Positions 18,278-29,245 are shown, counted from the stretch's first letter. The stretch: 64,000 bases of DNA from Treponema phagedenis (GCF_008153345.1 NZ_CP042818.1:2877001-2941000); one strand, 5' to 3'. The notes: generated by a model not told the origin, from the letters alone. Translations and numbers: made by a program.

Positions 18278-18306
18278 TTGCGTCTTTATTATCTTCATGT
18301 TATAAT
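18278..18306 (+). promoter_or_regulatory. Promoter of the giant lipoprotein gene
   Basis: TTGCGT (18278-18283), 17-nt spacer, TATAAT (18301-18306). Transcription would start near 18313 and give a leader of about 83 nt before the ATG at 18396, with AAAGGAG 9 nt upstream of the start. This contrasts with the leaderless genes of the window. Confidence 0.6.
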
Positions 18307-18395
18307 TCAATTGGAATAGAGTTTATAAACATATTCCTATTAGTTTTTTTAGTTTTTTATTTTATACGCCGAAAATATATGCAAAGGAGTCTGCT

Positions 18396-21300
18396 ATGAA
18401 ATCCCACCTCAAACTTAAATGGAAACTTTTATTATTAATCACTTTATTATCACCGGTGTTTTTTACCTGTAAGGGGAATGTCGGTCTTGGTTCTACCATA
18501 GACATAACCCCGCCGACGGTTCGCATTGATTCTCCGGAAGCGGCGGGAGCCCCTGCGCGCGGTTCTTTTGTAATTAAAGGAAAAGCCGAGGATGATACGC
18601 AAATAAAAAGCGTACACGTTATGTTACTTGATAGCAACGGCGGCCTTAAATCCTCAGGGCATGCAGAACTGAGCGATAAATCCGGTGCATCCCGCTCAAC
18701 GGCGAAGGATGTGCGGGAGTGGTGGATACTTTTTGAAAACAAAATGGAGGGCGGAAAACATGTGTTGCCCGACGGAGAATATACAATAAAAGTTGATGTT
18801 GTGGACGAAAGCGGGAAAACGGCAACAACGACCACAAAGTTTACGATAGACAATACGCCTCCTGTGTTGGTACTGCATCGTCCGAGCACGGTAATGAGTT
18901 CGGAGACACCTGACCGGTACGGCAAAGACCTGTGGTTGGAAGGCATGTCAGCCGATGATGCGGGGGTTTCAAAAATAGTTATGCGCGCGTATGCAGACAA
19001 AGAGGGTACAACCTTGTTGGCGGAAAAGACCCTGGAAAATGTTCCGCCGACGGTAGAAATTAAAGTAGGCTCACGTAACGGCAGTAACAATGGCAATAAA
19101 AAGGATGATTTTTATAACACGATTTATAACAAACGTGGAAAAAATCCGGTGTACTGCACGATAGAAATATTTGATAATGCAAAGCAGTATACAAAAGAAG
19201 GAGCAAGTGGCGAAGGGAACAGCACCACAAGCTATTACTTATATGCACCGTTGTATGATGAAGTATTCTCGTTAGTAAACACAAACGATATATATAGGGC
19301 ATTTGCGGGGTTCAATATTGCTGAGGATAAGGGGCTTGATAAAGGCAAGATTATTTCCCTGCTTTCAAAAGACAACGCCGCCGTCAGCGAAGCGTTCAAA
19401 GCGAATGGAAAAGAAAAAGGCTCTTTTACACTTGATCCGGATGCGAGTCCTGAATATGAACTGCTCGGATTTCAGGCGGTTGCAGAAGACGCGGGTGTTG
19501 ATTCGTATAATACAATAGGAAAGGGCAGCACGATAACCGTGCAACTTTCAGCGGGACTTGATAAGGCTCCGCTTGATAAGAACAGTTTTGTCTTTTGCTA
19601 CATGACAAAAGAGACGTATGAAAAGTACAGAAAAGATCCGGCGCTACAGAGTTTTGGTCAGACTCCTGAATCATTATTTAAAGACAATTCTAAAAAAGAG
19701 ATACGAGACGGGATAATACAACTTGATGCAAAACTGACCCCGCAAGGCACCTCCTATATAGCGACCTATACCTTTAAAGACAAGGAGTTAAAAGTTAATC
19801 ACCCGTATGTATTTATAGCGGCAGGGCGTGAGAAAAAGGGGAGAAATAAGCTTGGGAATCAGCTAAGAATGAAAACCGAGACTGCCGGTAATTGTATTTA
19901 CGGATTTAAGGTTGCAGGTTTGGTAGACATCGAACCGCCGCGCATTCTGCCGGAATATCCGCAAGAAGGAGTTCTCTTTGATCCTGCAAAAAAAATTAGC
20001 GCCATTATTTTTGATGCATCCGGAATACAAGAAGCAAAAGTTCATTATCGATATGGGAATGGGGAAGAAAAAGAAGCCCTTCTTTCACCTGAAAGCGGAA
20101 AAGCAAATATGTATACCGCGGCACTGCCTGCTGCTGACCTAAAAGAGGGTCAGTATGAAGTATGGTTTACAGCAATAGATAAAGCGGAACCCCCGAATAC
20201 AAATACAGGAGCAAACAGCAAAATAACGGTAACGTATGATAAAGAGGATCCGGACATTAAAAACGTACAAGTGAATGGAACAGCTATAAGTAATGGTGGC
20301 AAACTCAATGTTAAGTCGAATGATATACACATAACCGGAGAAGTTATAGAATCGCATGGACTTGAGTATTTGAAAATAAAAGGCGACGGGGTAACCTTTT
20401 CTTCTAGTGGTGACGCCTACAGCTTTGACCGAACACTGTCACTTGACGATGGAGACCATTTTATCAAAATTGAGGCAAAAGATAAGGCGGGGAAGGTTAG
20501 CAGTATAGAATTTACTCTTTGTGTGGATACGACAGCGCCTACGTTTGATGAGATGAAAGTTGCAGAGCAATCTGCAAATAATGGCAGCAGTCTTATTTCA
20601 AACTCGCAAGTTGTAACAATTACCGGAAAGGTAACCGATGGTACAAATAGCAGCGGAATAGATGTGGTAGAGTACTCATTAGATAACAGAGCCACATGGA
20701 GATCATTGGTCGGAACTCGTGAGCAAAATGGAATCTATATCATCAATGATTTTGTATCAGTAAATATTGGTGGTGCAAAAACCATACACTTACAGGCAAA
20801 AGACTATGCAGGTAATAAAACAGAGCAATGGTCGTGTAATGTTACGGTAACATCAAATATCCCGACCATAACATTAGAGGTGGTTCCTCCCACTGCCGGT
20901 AATAGCAAAACATTTGAGCGGAACGGCTTAGTTTACTTGAAAGGTACAACGAATATTCAAATATACGGGCAAATGGAGGGTGCAAGCGGTGCCGAGTCTT
21001 TGGAAGTAACCTTAAAGAAAGACTCTATTAGCGCCGATTTAGACGTTTTATTTGCCGAACCTAATAAGGTTCGTGATCTCAAAATACAGCCGAATAATAA
21101 CGGCTTAGCTGCTTCATTATTTGCGGTAAAAACCGGAAGCAAAGACGGTGAATACCGGATAACCGCAAAACAAGGTACGCACGCTAAGACGGTTAAACTT
21201 ATTATAGACAACACGCCTCCCAAGGTTGAGTCAAGAGTGCCGTTTTATGATCCGGCTTCGTCCACCGAAGTTTATAAATTTAATTCTCTGCAAAAATTCT

Positions 21301-24300
21301 ACGGTACCATTACCGATGGCAGCAGCGGCTCGGGCGTTAAAAGCATAACCGCTAAGATTGACGGGGCTGATCACGAACTCATACGTACAGGCGGCGCATG
21401 GGAATCAAAAGAAGTTCCTTCTATTAAAGAAGGAAATCATATGTTGGTACTTAACTATGAGGATAATCTTGGAAATAAAGGCACCCAGCTTGAAATTCCG
21501 TTTGTATATGATAAGGCAGACCCCAAAATTAGCGATGTAAACATAGGGGCCAATACTATTGATAACGGCGGAAAAATCAACGTTAAATCTAATAGTATAA
21601 CAATTAAAGGTATCGTTACGGAAACGAATGGGCTGGAATACATACAGGCAAAGGATGGCACTAATACCAAGAAAGCGACTCTTGTGGGTCAACTTGCACC
21701 AGATGGAAAAAATAATTTTTCATTTGACTTTACCGATCTTGTAGAAGGGGAGCATCCCTTTGAAGTTGAGGCTAAAGACAAGGCAGGAAAAAATAGTGAG
21801 AGGTTTGCATTTAAGGTTTTTGTTGATACAAAAGCACCTAAACGTATGGATATCAAAACGGATGATGCTAACGGGGAAATAAATGGAACTGATTTATTAG
21901 CAACAAGCAGCACGGTAAAGATAAGCGGCAAGGTAAAAGATGACGCCCCTTCAAGCGGTATCGATGTTGTTCAATATGTTTTAACAGATACCACTCCTGA
22001 CTGGACAAAGGCAAGTTCTTTCAGTCTGAAGGGAATTAGCGCTGAGCTCGACTTTGAAGGCTATGTACAGCTTGAAAAGGGCAAAAAGCTCCACATTAGA
22101 GCCTTAGACAAGGCAAAAAATCCTTCGGAGCTACAAAGTTATACTGTAACACTTGATACGGAGCCGCCGAAGGTTACGCGGCTGGAAGTTGCTGCAGTAA
22201 CCAGCGCTCAGCATACACAGGTTATTCCCGCCACAGCGACAGAACCGTATTACGGAAAGGGTAAGCTGCAAGTAAATCTTACCGTCTCTGATGACACGGG
22301 GGTACAGTCTGTAATGCCCATCATAAAGAAAGACGGGATAGCCTTGTCAGAGGCTGATTCCAAGGGCTTTTTTGCTAACTTTGATACTGATTTCAAGAAG
22401 GCAGTCGACGCAAACAGTAAAGAGCCGGCCATTCAGCTGACTATAAAAGATGGTACGCAAGACGGCACCTATGAGATAGGCTTTAAGATAGAGGACAAAG
22501 CAAAGCCGAAACCGTGGGAAAAAAGTGAAACCATTACCTTAGTAATAGACAACAAGGAGCCTGTGCTTACACCTATTGTTCCGGTTGAAGGGCAACCGTT
22601 TTCTAACCAGAAGGTTGCTTTTAACGGTACTATTTCCGACATAGGTTCCGGAGTAGAAGAGGATAGCTTTACATATGAAGTCAAAGACTCAAACGGAGTA
22701 GTTGTGTCTGCAACGCCAATTACGATAACCGGCTCATCATGGAAAATAGATGGTGTTAACTTAGGAACGAAAGAAGGCGAAAAGACAATAACCTTTAAAG
22801 CAAAGGATAAGCTTGGAAATCCCACTGAAGAGACAAAAACGGTATATTATGATAAAGCTAATCCTACACTTACCGAGGTGAAGGTAAATAATCAACAGGG
22901 AAACCTTGTGTACGTTAAGAAGGACGTTTCAACACCTCAAGCAGAAACAAAGGTAGTAATTACCGGACAGGCAACTGATACAAATAAGATGCAAAAGGTT
23001 GCGGTTTTTGAAGGTGCGGAAGAAAAAGGAACTACTGCGTGTGATGTGGACGGAGACTGGTCTATTGAGCTTGCGGTACCGGGCACACTTGCGGAAGGTA
23101 TCCATAACCTTACGATAAAAGCAATTGATATCGCGGGTAAAGAAACCATCGCAAAAAAAACGGTTGTTGTGGATACAACGGCGCCTAAGTTAGACATTAC
23201 AACACTTGGCGACAAAACTATATTAAGCAATGACTTCTCAGCCTTTAGCAGTAAGTGGATAGGTATTAAACCGATAACGGTAGCAGGTTCCGCTCAGGAT
23301 ACCGGTACAGATCCCGCCGGCATAGATCGTGTGGAATACGCGTTTAAAAAAGGGACTGCGAATATTCCCAACGATGCGTGGAGACTTTTGAACCTTACTT
23401 CTACTGCTAATAATGCGTACAGCTTTAACGAAGAGTTCGCAATTCCGTCCGATGCTGTAGCGCTGCATTTTAGGTGTATTGACAAGGCGGGAAACGTAAC
23501 AGAGCTGACACCGATCGCATTGCAAATTGATTCAACTCCACCTCAGCTGGAAGTTACGGAAATAGACGGAAAAGCCGGGTATAAAACCGCTGTAACAGTG
23601 AGCAAAAAAGATATTAGTATCAAAGGCGCGGTAACTGATCTTAATGCAGCGAATCAAAAAGAATCCGGTGTTGCAAAAGTAGTATGGACATTGGATGGCA
23701 GTGCTGAGAAAGAGCGTACTGTATCCCAGAGTGGTGAATGGGCGGTTTCCATCCCTGCGGCTGAAATGAAAGCCGGTATGCTTACGATTACGGCTATTGA
23801 TACGGTAGGTAATATCTCCGCACCGAAAAACATTGTGTTCTTACTGGACGAAGACGCTCCTACTGCAAAGATTATCAATTTTGATGCGAACAGTACGCAA
23901 ACCGGCTCTATCACGGTTAAAGGCTTAGTGGAAGATATCGGTAATGCCGGTGTGGATAGTTCCGCAACCGCATGGAAAATCGTAAAGCGTAATGATCCAG
24001 ACCCTGAAGAAGATAAAGCAAATTGGCCGGAAAAAGATGACCTGAAAGGTTGGAAAAAGGTTGATAAGCCTACTGTGGGGAACTGGGAAATAACAACACT
24101 CGATTTGAGTAGATACATTACCGCAGACGGCACCACAGCCAATCAATATAAAAGCGAGTATGCTGTGCAGCGGGGTGCTGACATCTTGTTTGATTTGCCG
24201 CTCTATGTTTTTGTAAAAGACTCTGTCGGAAACGCAAAGGTTGTAAAACTGAACATCCTTGTTGATCCTGCGGGCGATATACCGGTAGTAAAAATCTTAT

Positions 24301-27300
24301 ATCCTCAGAAAAACGGCGATACGGTAGGCGGTTTAATAAAAATATACGGAACCGCAGCGGTTAACGATCCTGCTAAAGGCAGTGTTGAGAATGTGTATAT
24401 TCAAATTACCAAGAACAAAGACGGAAATGGTAATCCTACATTTGATTCACCCTGTACATTTGGCGGCAAAGAATGGTGTACCCCCGGTACTACTCACGGT
24501 GTACAATTAACTGCGGATGAATTCAAGGCAGGTTCCGGTTTTTGGGCTCTTGATATCAATAGGGATAAAGAGTTTGAAGAAACCGGAAATAACACGCAGC
24601 AAACCATTTGGTTCAGACTGCGAGGCAAAAATACAACCAACAAATTCGGTGCATGGACAGAGCCGTTTAAACTGATAGTCGATAAGAATGCACCAAAAAT
24701 AACTGCTGCAAAAGTTGCAACAGAAGGCAATATCGGCAGTGCGCCTACCGGCGACTTTGACAACCGATTCTATGTGCCCAATATGTGGATAAAAGGCGCT
24801 GACTTGTATCTTTGTGCGGACTTATCCCACACAGCGGGGATAAAGTCGGTAGAAGTATCGGGAACACTGAACTGCTTACAGAGCAATCGCCAGGACTTGA
24901 AAGACGATAAGATAGTCGGCGTTAATATTGCTGGAACGGGAAAACAATGGTTCTTTGAAAACCCGTCAGGTTCTAAAAACTATCAAATGAGAATTCCGCT
25001 TAAAACAACGGATAATCCCGGTTCAAATAATGAATTTAGCATTACGGTAAAAATCACCAGTAATGTAAGCACTTCGGGACAAGAATCAACGGCGGAGAGC
25101 ACGTGGACTCTTAAATACGATAATGCTAAGCCGGCGGCGGTGTTTGGTGCAAAAATCAAAGCGTCACCGATGAAAATTTCGGGGGCTTCCTTTACCGATG
25201 CAAGCTTAATCGATTCTAAGATTGATACGAATAGCATGTATGTATTTGCAGCCGGCGAGGCACGTAAAATTACAGGCTTTAACGAGACTTCTGGCACGGT
25301 AACGCTTGAAAGCGCTCTTTCCGGTGAAAGTTCGGGGTATATAATCTATAGTCCTGCAGACTATACGTGGAACACAGGTGCAGGTCTCTGTACGGTGGAA
25401 GGTATCGCCGATGATGTTGGCGCCGGCGTAAAAACGGTAAAGGCAGCCCTTAAGATTAATGGCACGACAACGCCGGATAAAGTGCTGAACTTCCCCCAAG
25501 CGAACGGATTGACCTCTGACATAGGAACATTCGTAATATGGAAGGGTGAGGTTAATACAACGGGCATTCCTGACGGCCAAGGCATGCTTACATTTACCGT
25601 AACCGACGAGGCAGGGAATGAATCTACAAGCTCGGTAACGCTTAAGCTTAAAAATAATCCGTTGCAAATTAATAAGCTGGGTATTGGCACAGACCTGAAC
25701 TATAGCGAAACAATCGGCGACGGTGAAGGCGAGTTCGCTTGGCAAAACATTAGTTACCTGCCCGATACTGATAGCGGTGTTGATCGGGTAACAAAGGATT
25801 GGAGCGGAACGGTAACTGCTAACCTTAGCTTTAAAAATCCGAATTCTCAGATAAAGGTTGAATCCTCGGGCGGCAATGGAACAATCAAGTACACGCTTAA
25901 ATGCGGTACTGAGACAATCCACAGCTTAGCAGACCTGCCTACCGGCGGCATAATCCCATTAACTGCGAATGATTTTGCCAAAATCGGCCAAGGCAATAAA
26001 ACATTAGTGCTTACCCTTTGGGATGCGGCTGCCGGTTTAACGCAAGGTACGGACACCTGGAAAGCCGAGGCAACAATAACTGTGAAAGTAGATACAACGG
26101 ATCAATTTGCACCTACTGCAGGTATTAAGCCGCTCCATTGGACAAGCAAAACCGACAACAGCTTGTATAAGAACAGCGAGCTACAGGGGCATATCGAACT
26201 AAAAAATGGTACAAGCGGCAATGACAAGGTTTCGGGCAAAATCAGTATACGCGGAACCGCACAGGATAACCAAATTATAACGGAAATCTGGGCGGCTATT
26301 ACCGATTTTGAATTTGCCGCCGGCATTCAAGTACCGGTCGAAGCTAAAAATGCGGATCGAGGTATAAAAATTGCCGAATATAGCAGAAAGACAAAAGAAT
26401 GGATATACTGCTTTGATCAAAACAACAACAAATATGTCCGCTTTAAAGATGGTACGCTTCAATTCTTTGAAGCAAGCAATGCTTGGAAAGAATATACATG
26501 GGATAATGCGGAAAATAAATGGTACCTTGGGCCGGAGTCTGCAAAAACCTATTATGGACAGAAAGATGTTTCAAATACGGGGTGGTTCTTTGAAGTAACC
26601 AAAAGCACGTTTAGTCAAGACAGCGGACATGACATTGCATGGCAACTTGATTGGGATACCGCAAGAATTAAGAATATTGCGGGCAAAAACAAAACGGTAA
26701 AGCTCTTTGTCAAAGACAGTACAAATTACAGTTTGGAAAAGGCGATTACTGTTGATGTTGTGCCCTATATAACCAAGGTTACAACTGCTCTTTCTGCTAT
26801 GAATCAATCGAAACCGTCCGAAAATGACAGGACTGCGCTCGGGCACTACCCTGTATGCAGTGATGAAACAATTACGGTAGAAGGGTTTAACCTTACGGAT
26901 GCTGTTTACAAAATAGGCGGTACTAATCTCGGTGCAGGAGCTGCTATTCCTAACGGTGCAAAGATAGCTGTAGCAAGTGCAGCTGCTTCGGGTGACTTAA
27001 CAGCCGTTGTAAATGGGGTTTCCTCAATCAACAACAGCAATAGTAATGCCGCCATATACAACCAAAAACCGAACGGGCTGAACAATAATACCTTAACCGA
27101 TGACGTGTTTATTGATATTTGGCAGTTCAACCCAAAAGCGGTTTTGCCTTCAAACGGTACCGTTGAGGATGCGGTAATGAAAATTAATCCTAAAACCGGT
27201 ATAATTGGTTTTGCCTTTGCAAACGGCTCTAACCTTTTCAGTATGCCAAGCGACTCTACCAGTTATACAAAATGGCAACAGAACTGGGATGACTACGGTG

Positions 27301-28454
27301 CTATCGGCCTTGCATATGATCCTCAAGGAGGTGCGCATGGGGTTGCCTCGGTGCGTGACACGAATTATGACAGTGAACAAGCAGGTCCATTTACTTATTT
27401 TCCTGCCAAGGATGTGGCTCCCGGCGGCAGTAGCGCTGGAGAAGGCTATAAGGGAACAGGAGGCTATAGGCTTGAAAGCCTTGGGACAACTATAGATAAC
27501 ATGAATAAGAAACGTATACAATCACCGAGTCTTGCTATAAGCAAGGAAGGAAGGTACCTTGCTTATTACGATATGCTAACCGACCAGATACGCTTTAGAC
27601 ATAAAAGTCAGTTGTTAACGACTAGTGTTTATAATAAGCCGACGGTAACACCGGTAGACCATTATAGTCTTATTGCAGGCGGCCGAACGGGTAACACTGC
27701 AGGCGAATTTGTATCAATTGCGGTAAAGTCTGGGGATACAGAAGCTGACGATGTGGTAGTTGCCGTATGGTACACGGGCAGCTCTCTAATGTATGCCTAT
27801 AAAACAAATCCTGCAAATGACACCGATGCGGATCAGACTGGCAGCAGGGACGGGTACTGGTCTAAACCGAAAAAGGTGTTTGAAAATCTCTCCAGTGTCG
27901 GTGAATACTGCCAAATAGCGGTTGACAAAAATGGTGGTATTCACATTGCCGCCTCTGATGTTGGTAATACCGCATTGGTATACGCTTATATGTCTGACTA
28001 TAAGGGTGTCGATCTTAAAACATGTACGATTGATTCGTACGGTATTATCGGAACGCATATTACCCTTGATGTGGCTTTATCGGAAAAAGGAAAGCCCATA
28101 CCCTATATCGGTTATTTCTCAAATTCGGCGGGAAAACCGAAGCTCGCGTATCTTGTTGAACCCAATGACCCGGCTGAATTTGAACAAACAGCGGCGGGTG
28201 CCGTTTCTGACAAAATGACCGGCAAATGGGAAATTACACTCGTACCCACGCAGCAGCGCGTACGGGAAGGTCGTGTTAATGCCGGTGTATGGAAAGCTGC
28301 AGGTGTTATAACAAAATCAACAAAGGGGACAACTACCCCACAGACCGGGTCAACGTCTGATACGGGGAACGTTTACGGCAACGAAACAGCAAATCCTGTA
28401 TTAGGATATCTCATCCGACAAAACTGGGCTGTAGAAACCGCCCAAAAGAAATAA
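18396..28454 (+). CDS. Giant Ig-like-repeat lipoprotein (3352 aa)
   Basis: The signal peptide ends LSPVFFTC (C25), so it is probably a lipoprotein exported to the envelope or surface. Most of the body is Ig-like beta-sandwich repeats of about 95-125 residues. Their boundaries are marked by DxTPP / DxxxP motifs near residues 37, 152, 615, 711, 937, 1039, 1144, 1254, 1385, 1486, 1593, 1712 and 1818. The inter-domain phrase EAKDKAG or AKDxxGN recurs. Blocks of four domains repeat about every 425-450 residues. From about 1950 to 2780 the repeats are more diverged. Near 2790-2900 there is an IPT/TIG-like segment (ETITVEGFNLTDAVYKIGG). The last 450 residues (from about 2903) look like a separate beta-propeller or sialidase-like domain (AIGLAYDPQGGAHGVASV, SLAISKEGRYLAYYDM, CQIAVDKNGGIHIAASD). 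There is no C-terminal membrane anchor. It has no neighbour of related function. Adhesion or a structural surface role is inferred from architecture. Confidence 0.85.
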   Translation: MKSHLKLKWKLLLLITLLSPVFFTCKGNVGLGSTIDITPPTVRIDSPEAAGAPARGSFVIKGKAEDDTQIKSVHVMLLDSNGGLKSSGHAELSDKSGASRSTAKDVREWWILFENKMEGGKHVLPDGEYTIKVDVVDESGKTATTTTKFTIDNTPPVLVLHRPSTVMSSETPDRYGKDLWLEGMSADDAGVSKIVMRAYADKEGTTLLAEKTLENVPPTVEIKVGSRNGSNNGNKKDDFYNTIYNKRGKNPVYCTIEIFDNAKQYTKEGASGEGNSTTSYYLYAPLYDEVFSLVNTNDIYRAFAGFNIAEDKGLDKGKIISLLSKDNAAVSEAFKANGKEKGSFTLDPDASPEYELLGFQAVAEDAGVDSYNTIGKGSTITVQLSAGLDKAPLDKNSFVFCYMTKETYEKYRKDPALQSFGQTPESLFKDNSKKEIRDGIIQLDAKLTPQGTSYIATYTFKDKELKVNHPYVFIAAGREKKGRNKLGNQLRMKTETAGNCIYGFKVAGLVDIEPPRILPEYPQEGVLFDPAKKISAIIFDASGIQEAKVHYRYGNGEEKEALLSPESGKANMYTAALPAADLKEGQYEVWFTAIDKAEPPNTNTGANSKITVTYDKEDPDIKNVQVNGTAISNGGKLNVKSNDIHITGEVIESHGLEYLKIKGDGVTFSSSGDAYSFDRTLSLDDGDHFIKIEAKDKAGKVSSIEFTLCVDTTAPTFDEMKVAEQSANNGSSLISNSQVVTITGKVTDGTNSSGIDVVEYSLDNRATWRSLVGTREQNGIYIINDFVSVNIGGAKTIHLQAKDYAGNKTEQWSCNVTVTSNIPTITLEVVPPTAGNSKTFERNGLVYLKGTTNIQIYGQMEGASGAESLEVTLKKDSISADLDVLFAEPNKVRDLKIQPNNNGLAASLFAVKTGSKDGEYRITAKQGTHAKTVKLIIDNTPPKVESRVPFYDPASSTEVYKFNSLQKFYGTITDGSSGSGVKSITAKIDGADHELIRTGGAWESKEVPSIKEGNHMLVLNYEDNLGNKGTQLEIPFVYDKADPKISDVNIGANTIDNGGKINVKSNSITIKGIVTETNGLEYIQAKDGTNTKKATLVGQLAPDGKNNFSFDFTDLVEGEHPFEVEAKDKAGKNSERFAFKVFVDTKAPKRMDIKTDDANGEINGTDLLATSSTVKISGKVKDDAPSSGIDVVQYVLTDTTPDWTKASSFSLKGISAELDFEGYVQLEKGKKLHIRALDKAKNPSELQSYTVTLDTEPPKVTRLEVAAVTSAQHTQVIPATATEPYYGKGKLQVNLTVSDDTGVQSVMPIIKKDGIALSEADSKGFFANFDTDFKKAVDANSKEPAIQLTIKDGTQDGTYEIGFKIEDKAKPKPWEKSETITLVIDNKEPVLTPIVPVEGQPFSNQKVAFNGTISDIGSGVEEDSFTYEVKDSNGVVVSATPITITGSSWKIDGVNLGTKEGEKTITFKAKDKLGNPTEETKTVYYDKANPTLTEVKVNNQQGNLVYVKKDVSTPQAETKVVITGQATDTNKMQKVAVFEGAEEKGTTACDVDGDWSIELAVPGTLAEGIHNLTIKAIDIAGKETIAKKTVVVDTTAPKLDITTLGDKTILSNDFSAFSSKWIGIKPITVAGSAQDTGTDPAGIDRVEYAFKKGTANIPNDAWRLLNLTSTANNAYSFNEEFAIPSDAVALHFRCIDKAGNVTELTPIALQIDSTPPQLEVTEIDGKAGYKTAVTVSKKDISIKGAVTDLNAANQKESGVAKVVWTLDGSAEKERTVSQSGEWAVSIPAAEMKAGMLTITAIDTVGNISAPKNIVFLLDEDAPTAKIINFDANSTQTGSITVKGLVEDIGNAGVDSSATAWKIVKRNDPDPEEDKANWPEKDDLKGWKKVDKPTVGNWEITTLDLSRYITADGTTANQYKSEYAVQRGADILFDLPLYVFVKDSVGNAKVVKLNILVDPAGDIPVVKILYPQKNGDTVGGLIKIYGTAAVNDPAKGSVENVYIQITKNKDGNGNPTFDSPCTFGGKEWCTPGTTHGVQLTADEFKAGSGFWALDINRDKEFEETGNNTQQTIWFRLRGKNTTNKFGAWTEPFKLIVDKNAPKITAAKVATEGNIGSAPTGDFDNRFYVPNMWIKGADLYLCADLSHTAGIKSVEVSGTLNCLQSNRQDLKDDKIVGVNIAGTGKQWFFENPSGSKNYQMRIPLKTTDNPGSNNEFSITVKITSNVSTSGQESTAESTWTLKYDNAKPAAVFGAKIKASPMKISGASFTDASLIDSKIDTNSMYVFAAGEARKITGFNETSGTVTLESALSGESSGYIIYSPADYTWNTGAGLCTVEGIADDVGAGVKTVKAALKINGTTTPDKVLNFPQANGLTSDIGTFVIWKGEVNTTGIPDGQGMLTFTVTDEAGNESTSSVTLKLKNNPLQINKLGIGTDLNYSETIGDGEGEFAWQNISYLPDTDSGVDRVTKDWSGTVTANLSFKNPNSQIKVESSGGNGTIKYTLKCGTETIHSLADLPTGGIIPLTANDFAKIGQGNKTLVLTLWDAAAGLTQGTDTWKAEATITVKVDTTDQFAPTAGIKPLHWTSKTDNSLYKNSELQGHIELKNGTSGNDKVSGKISIRGTAQDNQIITEIWAAITDFEFAAGIQVPVEAKNADRGIKIAEYSRKTKEWIYCFDQNNNKYVRFKDGTLQFFEASNAWKEYTWDNAENKWYLGPESAKTYYGQKDVSNTGWFFEVTKSTFSQDSGHDIAWQLDWDTARIKNIAGKNKTVKLFVKDSTNYSLEKAITVDVVPYITKVTTALSAMNQSKPSENDRTALGHYPVCSDETITVEGFNLTDAVYKIGGTNLGAGAAIPNGAKIAVASAAASGDLTAVVNGVSSINNSNSNAAIYNQKPNGLNNNTLTDDVFIDIWQFNPKAVLPSNGTVEDAVMKINPKTGIIGFAFANGSNLFSMPSDSTSYTKWQQNWDDYGAIGLAYDPQGGAHGVASVRDTNYDSEQAGPFTYFPAKDVAPGGSSAGEGYKGTGGYRLESLGTTIDNMNKKRIQSPSLAISKEGRYLAYYDMLTDQIRFRHKSQLLTTSVYNKPTVTPVDHYSLIAGGRTGNTAGEFVSIAVKSGDTEADDVVVAVWYTGSSLMYAYKTNPANDTDADQTGSRDGYWSKPKKVFENLSSVGEYCQIAVDKNGGIHIAASDVGNTALVYAYMSDYKGVDLKTCTIDSYGIIGTHITLDVALSEKGKPIPYIGYFSNSAGKPKLAYLVEPNDPAEFEQTAAGAVSDKMTGKWEITLVPTQQRVREGRVNAGVWKAAGVITKSTKGTTTPQTGSTSDTGNVYGNETANPVLGYLIRQNWAVETAQKK

Positions 28455-28480
28455 GGCTCAAAATGTATAGCTGAAATGCA

Positions 28481-28513
28481 GGGCATTCCCCGCACGGGGA
28501 ATGCCCTTTTTTT
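28481..28513 (+). terminator. Rho-independent terminator of the giant gene
   Basis: A perfect 11-bp stem, GGGCATTCCCC / GGGGAATGCCC with loop GCAC, is followed by seven Ts. It lies 26 nt after the stop codon. Confidence 0.92.
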
Positions 28514-28599
28514 AACCGCCCTGTCCTGCGTGCAATTGTCGGAGGGCGGGGTTGGCGTGCGGAGCTGTGGGAGTTTGCTTGGCGTTAGCGAGCTGTCGG

Positions 28600-29245
28600 T
28601 ATTCCTATGGCAAACTTACCCACCGTTAAAACTCAGCACGGGCACGGACGCCCGTGGTTCCAAACAGAAGCGATGTTTTAAAGCAAGACTATTTGCAAAG
28701 CTTTAAAACTCGCAGGTTTCATTTTGCCATGGACGGCAAAATTATGCCGTGCAGTGGTTCCACGCAGCAGCGATGTTTTAAAAGCACAAATTTTTTCCAA
28801 GTGCTCTTAAAACTCGTGGTTTAGTTTTTGCCATCGACGTCAAAATCAGCACAGCCACGGACGGCGGTGGTTCCAAACAGAAATGAGTTTGAAAACTACC
28901 ACAGCGTACTCGGAGTTTTCAAACTCATAGGTTTCATTTTGCCACGGACGGCAAAACTCAGAACCGCCATGGACGGCGGTGGTTCCAAACAGAAATGAGT
29001 TTGAAAACTACCACAGCGTACTCGGAGTTTTCAAACTCATAGGTTTCATTTTGCCACGGACGGCAAAACTCAGAACCGCCATGGACGGCGGTGGTTCCAA
29101 ACAGAAATGAGTTTGAAAACTACCACAGCGTACTCGGAGTTTTCAAACTCATAGGTTTCATTTTGCCACGGACGGCAAAATGAAACCGTTGTGTCGGACT
29201 CTTTTTTATAAAATTGTTTACGATTTGTATAAAATATCGAAAAAC
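28600..29245 (-). repeat. Repeat array with three 112-bp tandem units
   Basis: Best read on the minus strand: the GACAC end lies at about 29185-29200 (TTGTGTCGGACTC on the plus strand). Three units of 112 bp (about 28855-29190) are almost identical. Each carries the GAGTTTGAAAACT/AGTTTTCAAACTC hairpin, a TTTTGCC/GGCAAAA hairpin and an ACCGCC/GGCGGT hairpin. Upstream (28630-28850) are further single hairpins, including CACGGGC/GCCCGTG and ATTTTGCC/GGCAAAAT. This fills the 878-nt gap between the giant gene and the EamA gene; no gene was seen. Confidence 0.85.

Larger units (their letters stand above)
17724..18395. other. Gap upstream of the giant gene: repeat plus long leader
   Basis: This gap of 672 nt holds a repeat copy (18027-18208), a promoter (18278-18306) and an untranslated leader of about 83 nt in front of the giant gene. 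The open frame at 17892-18104 on the minus strand lies in repeat sequence and is not supported. Confidence 0.6.

Noticed and set aside
18362-27521. Many minus-strand frames opposite the giant gene
   Set aside because: Shadows of a long, repeat-containing gene; none has a ribosome binding site or recognisable domain.
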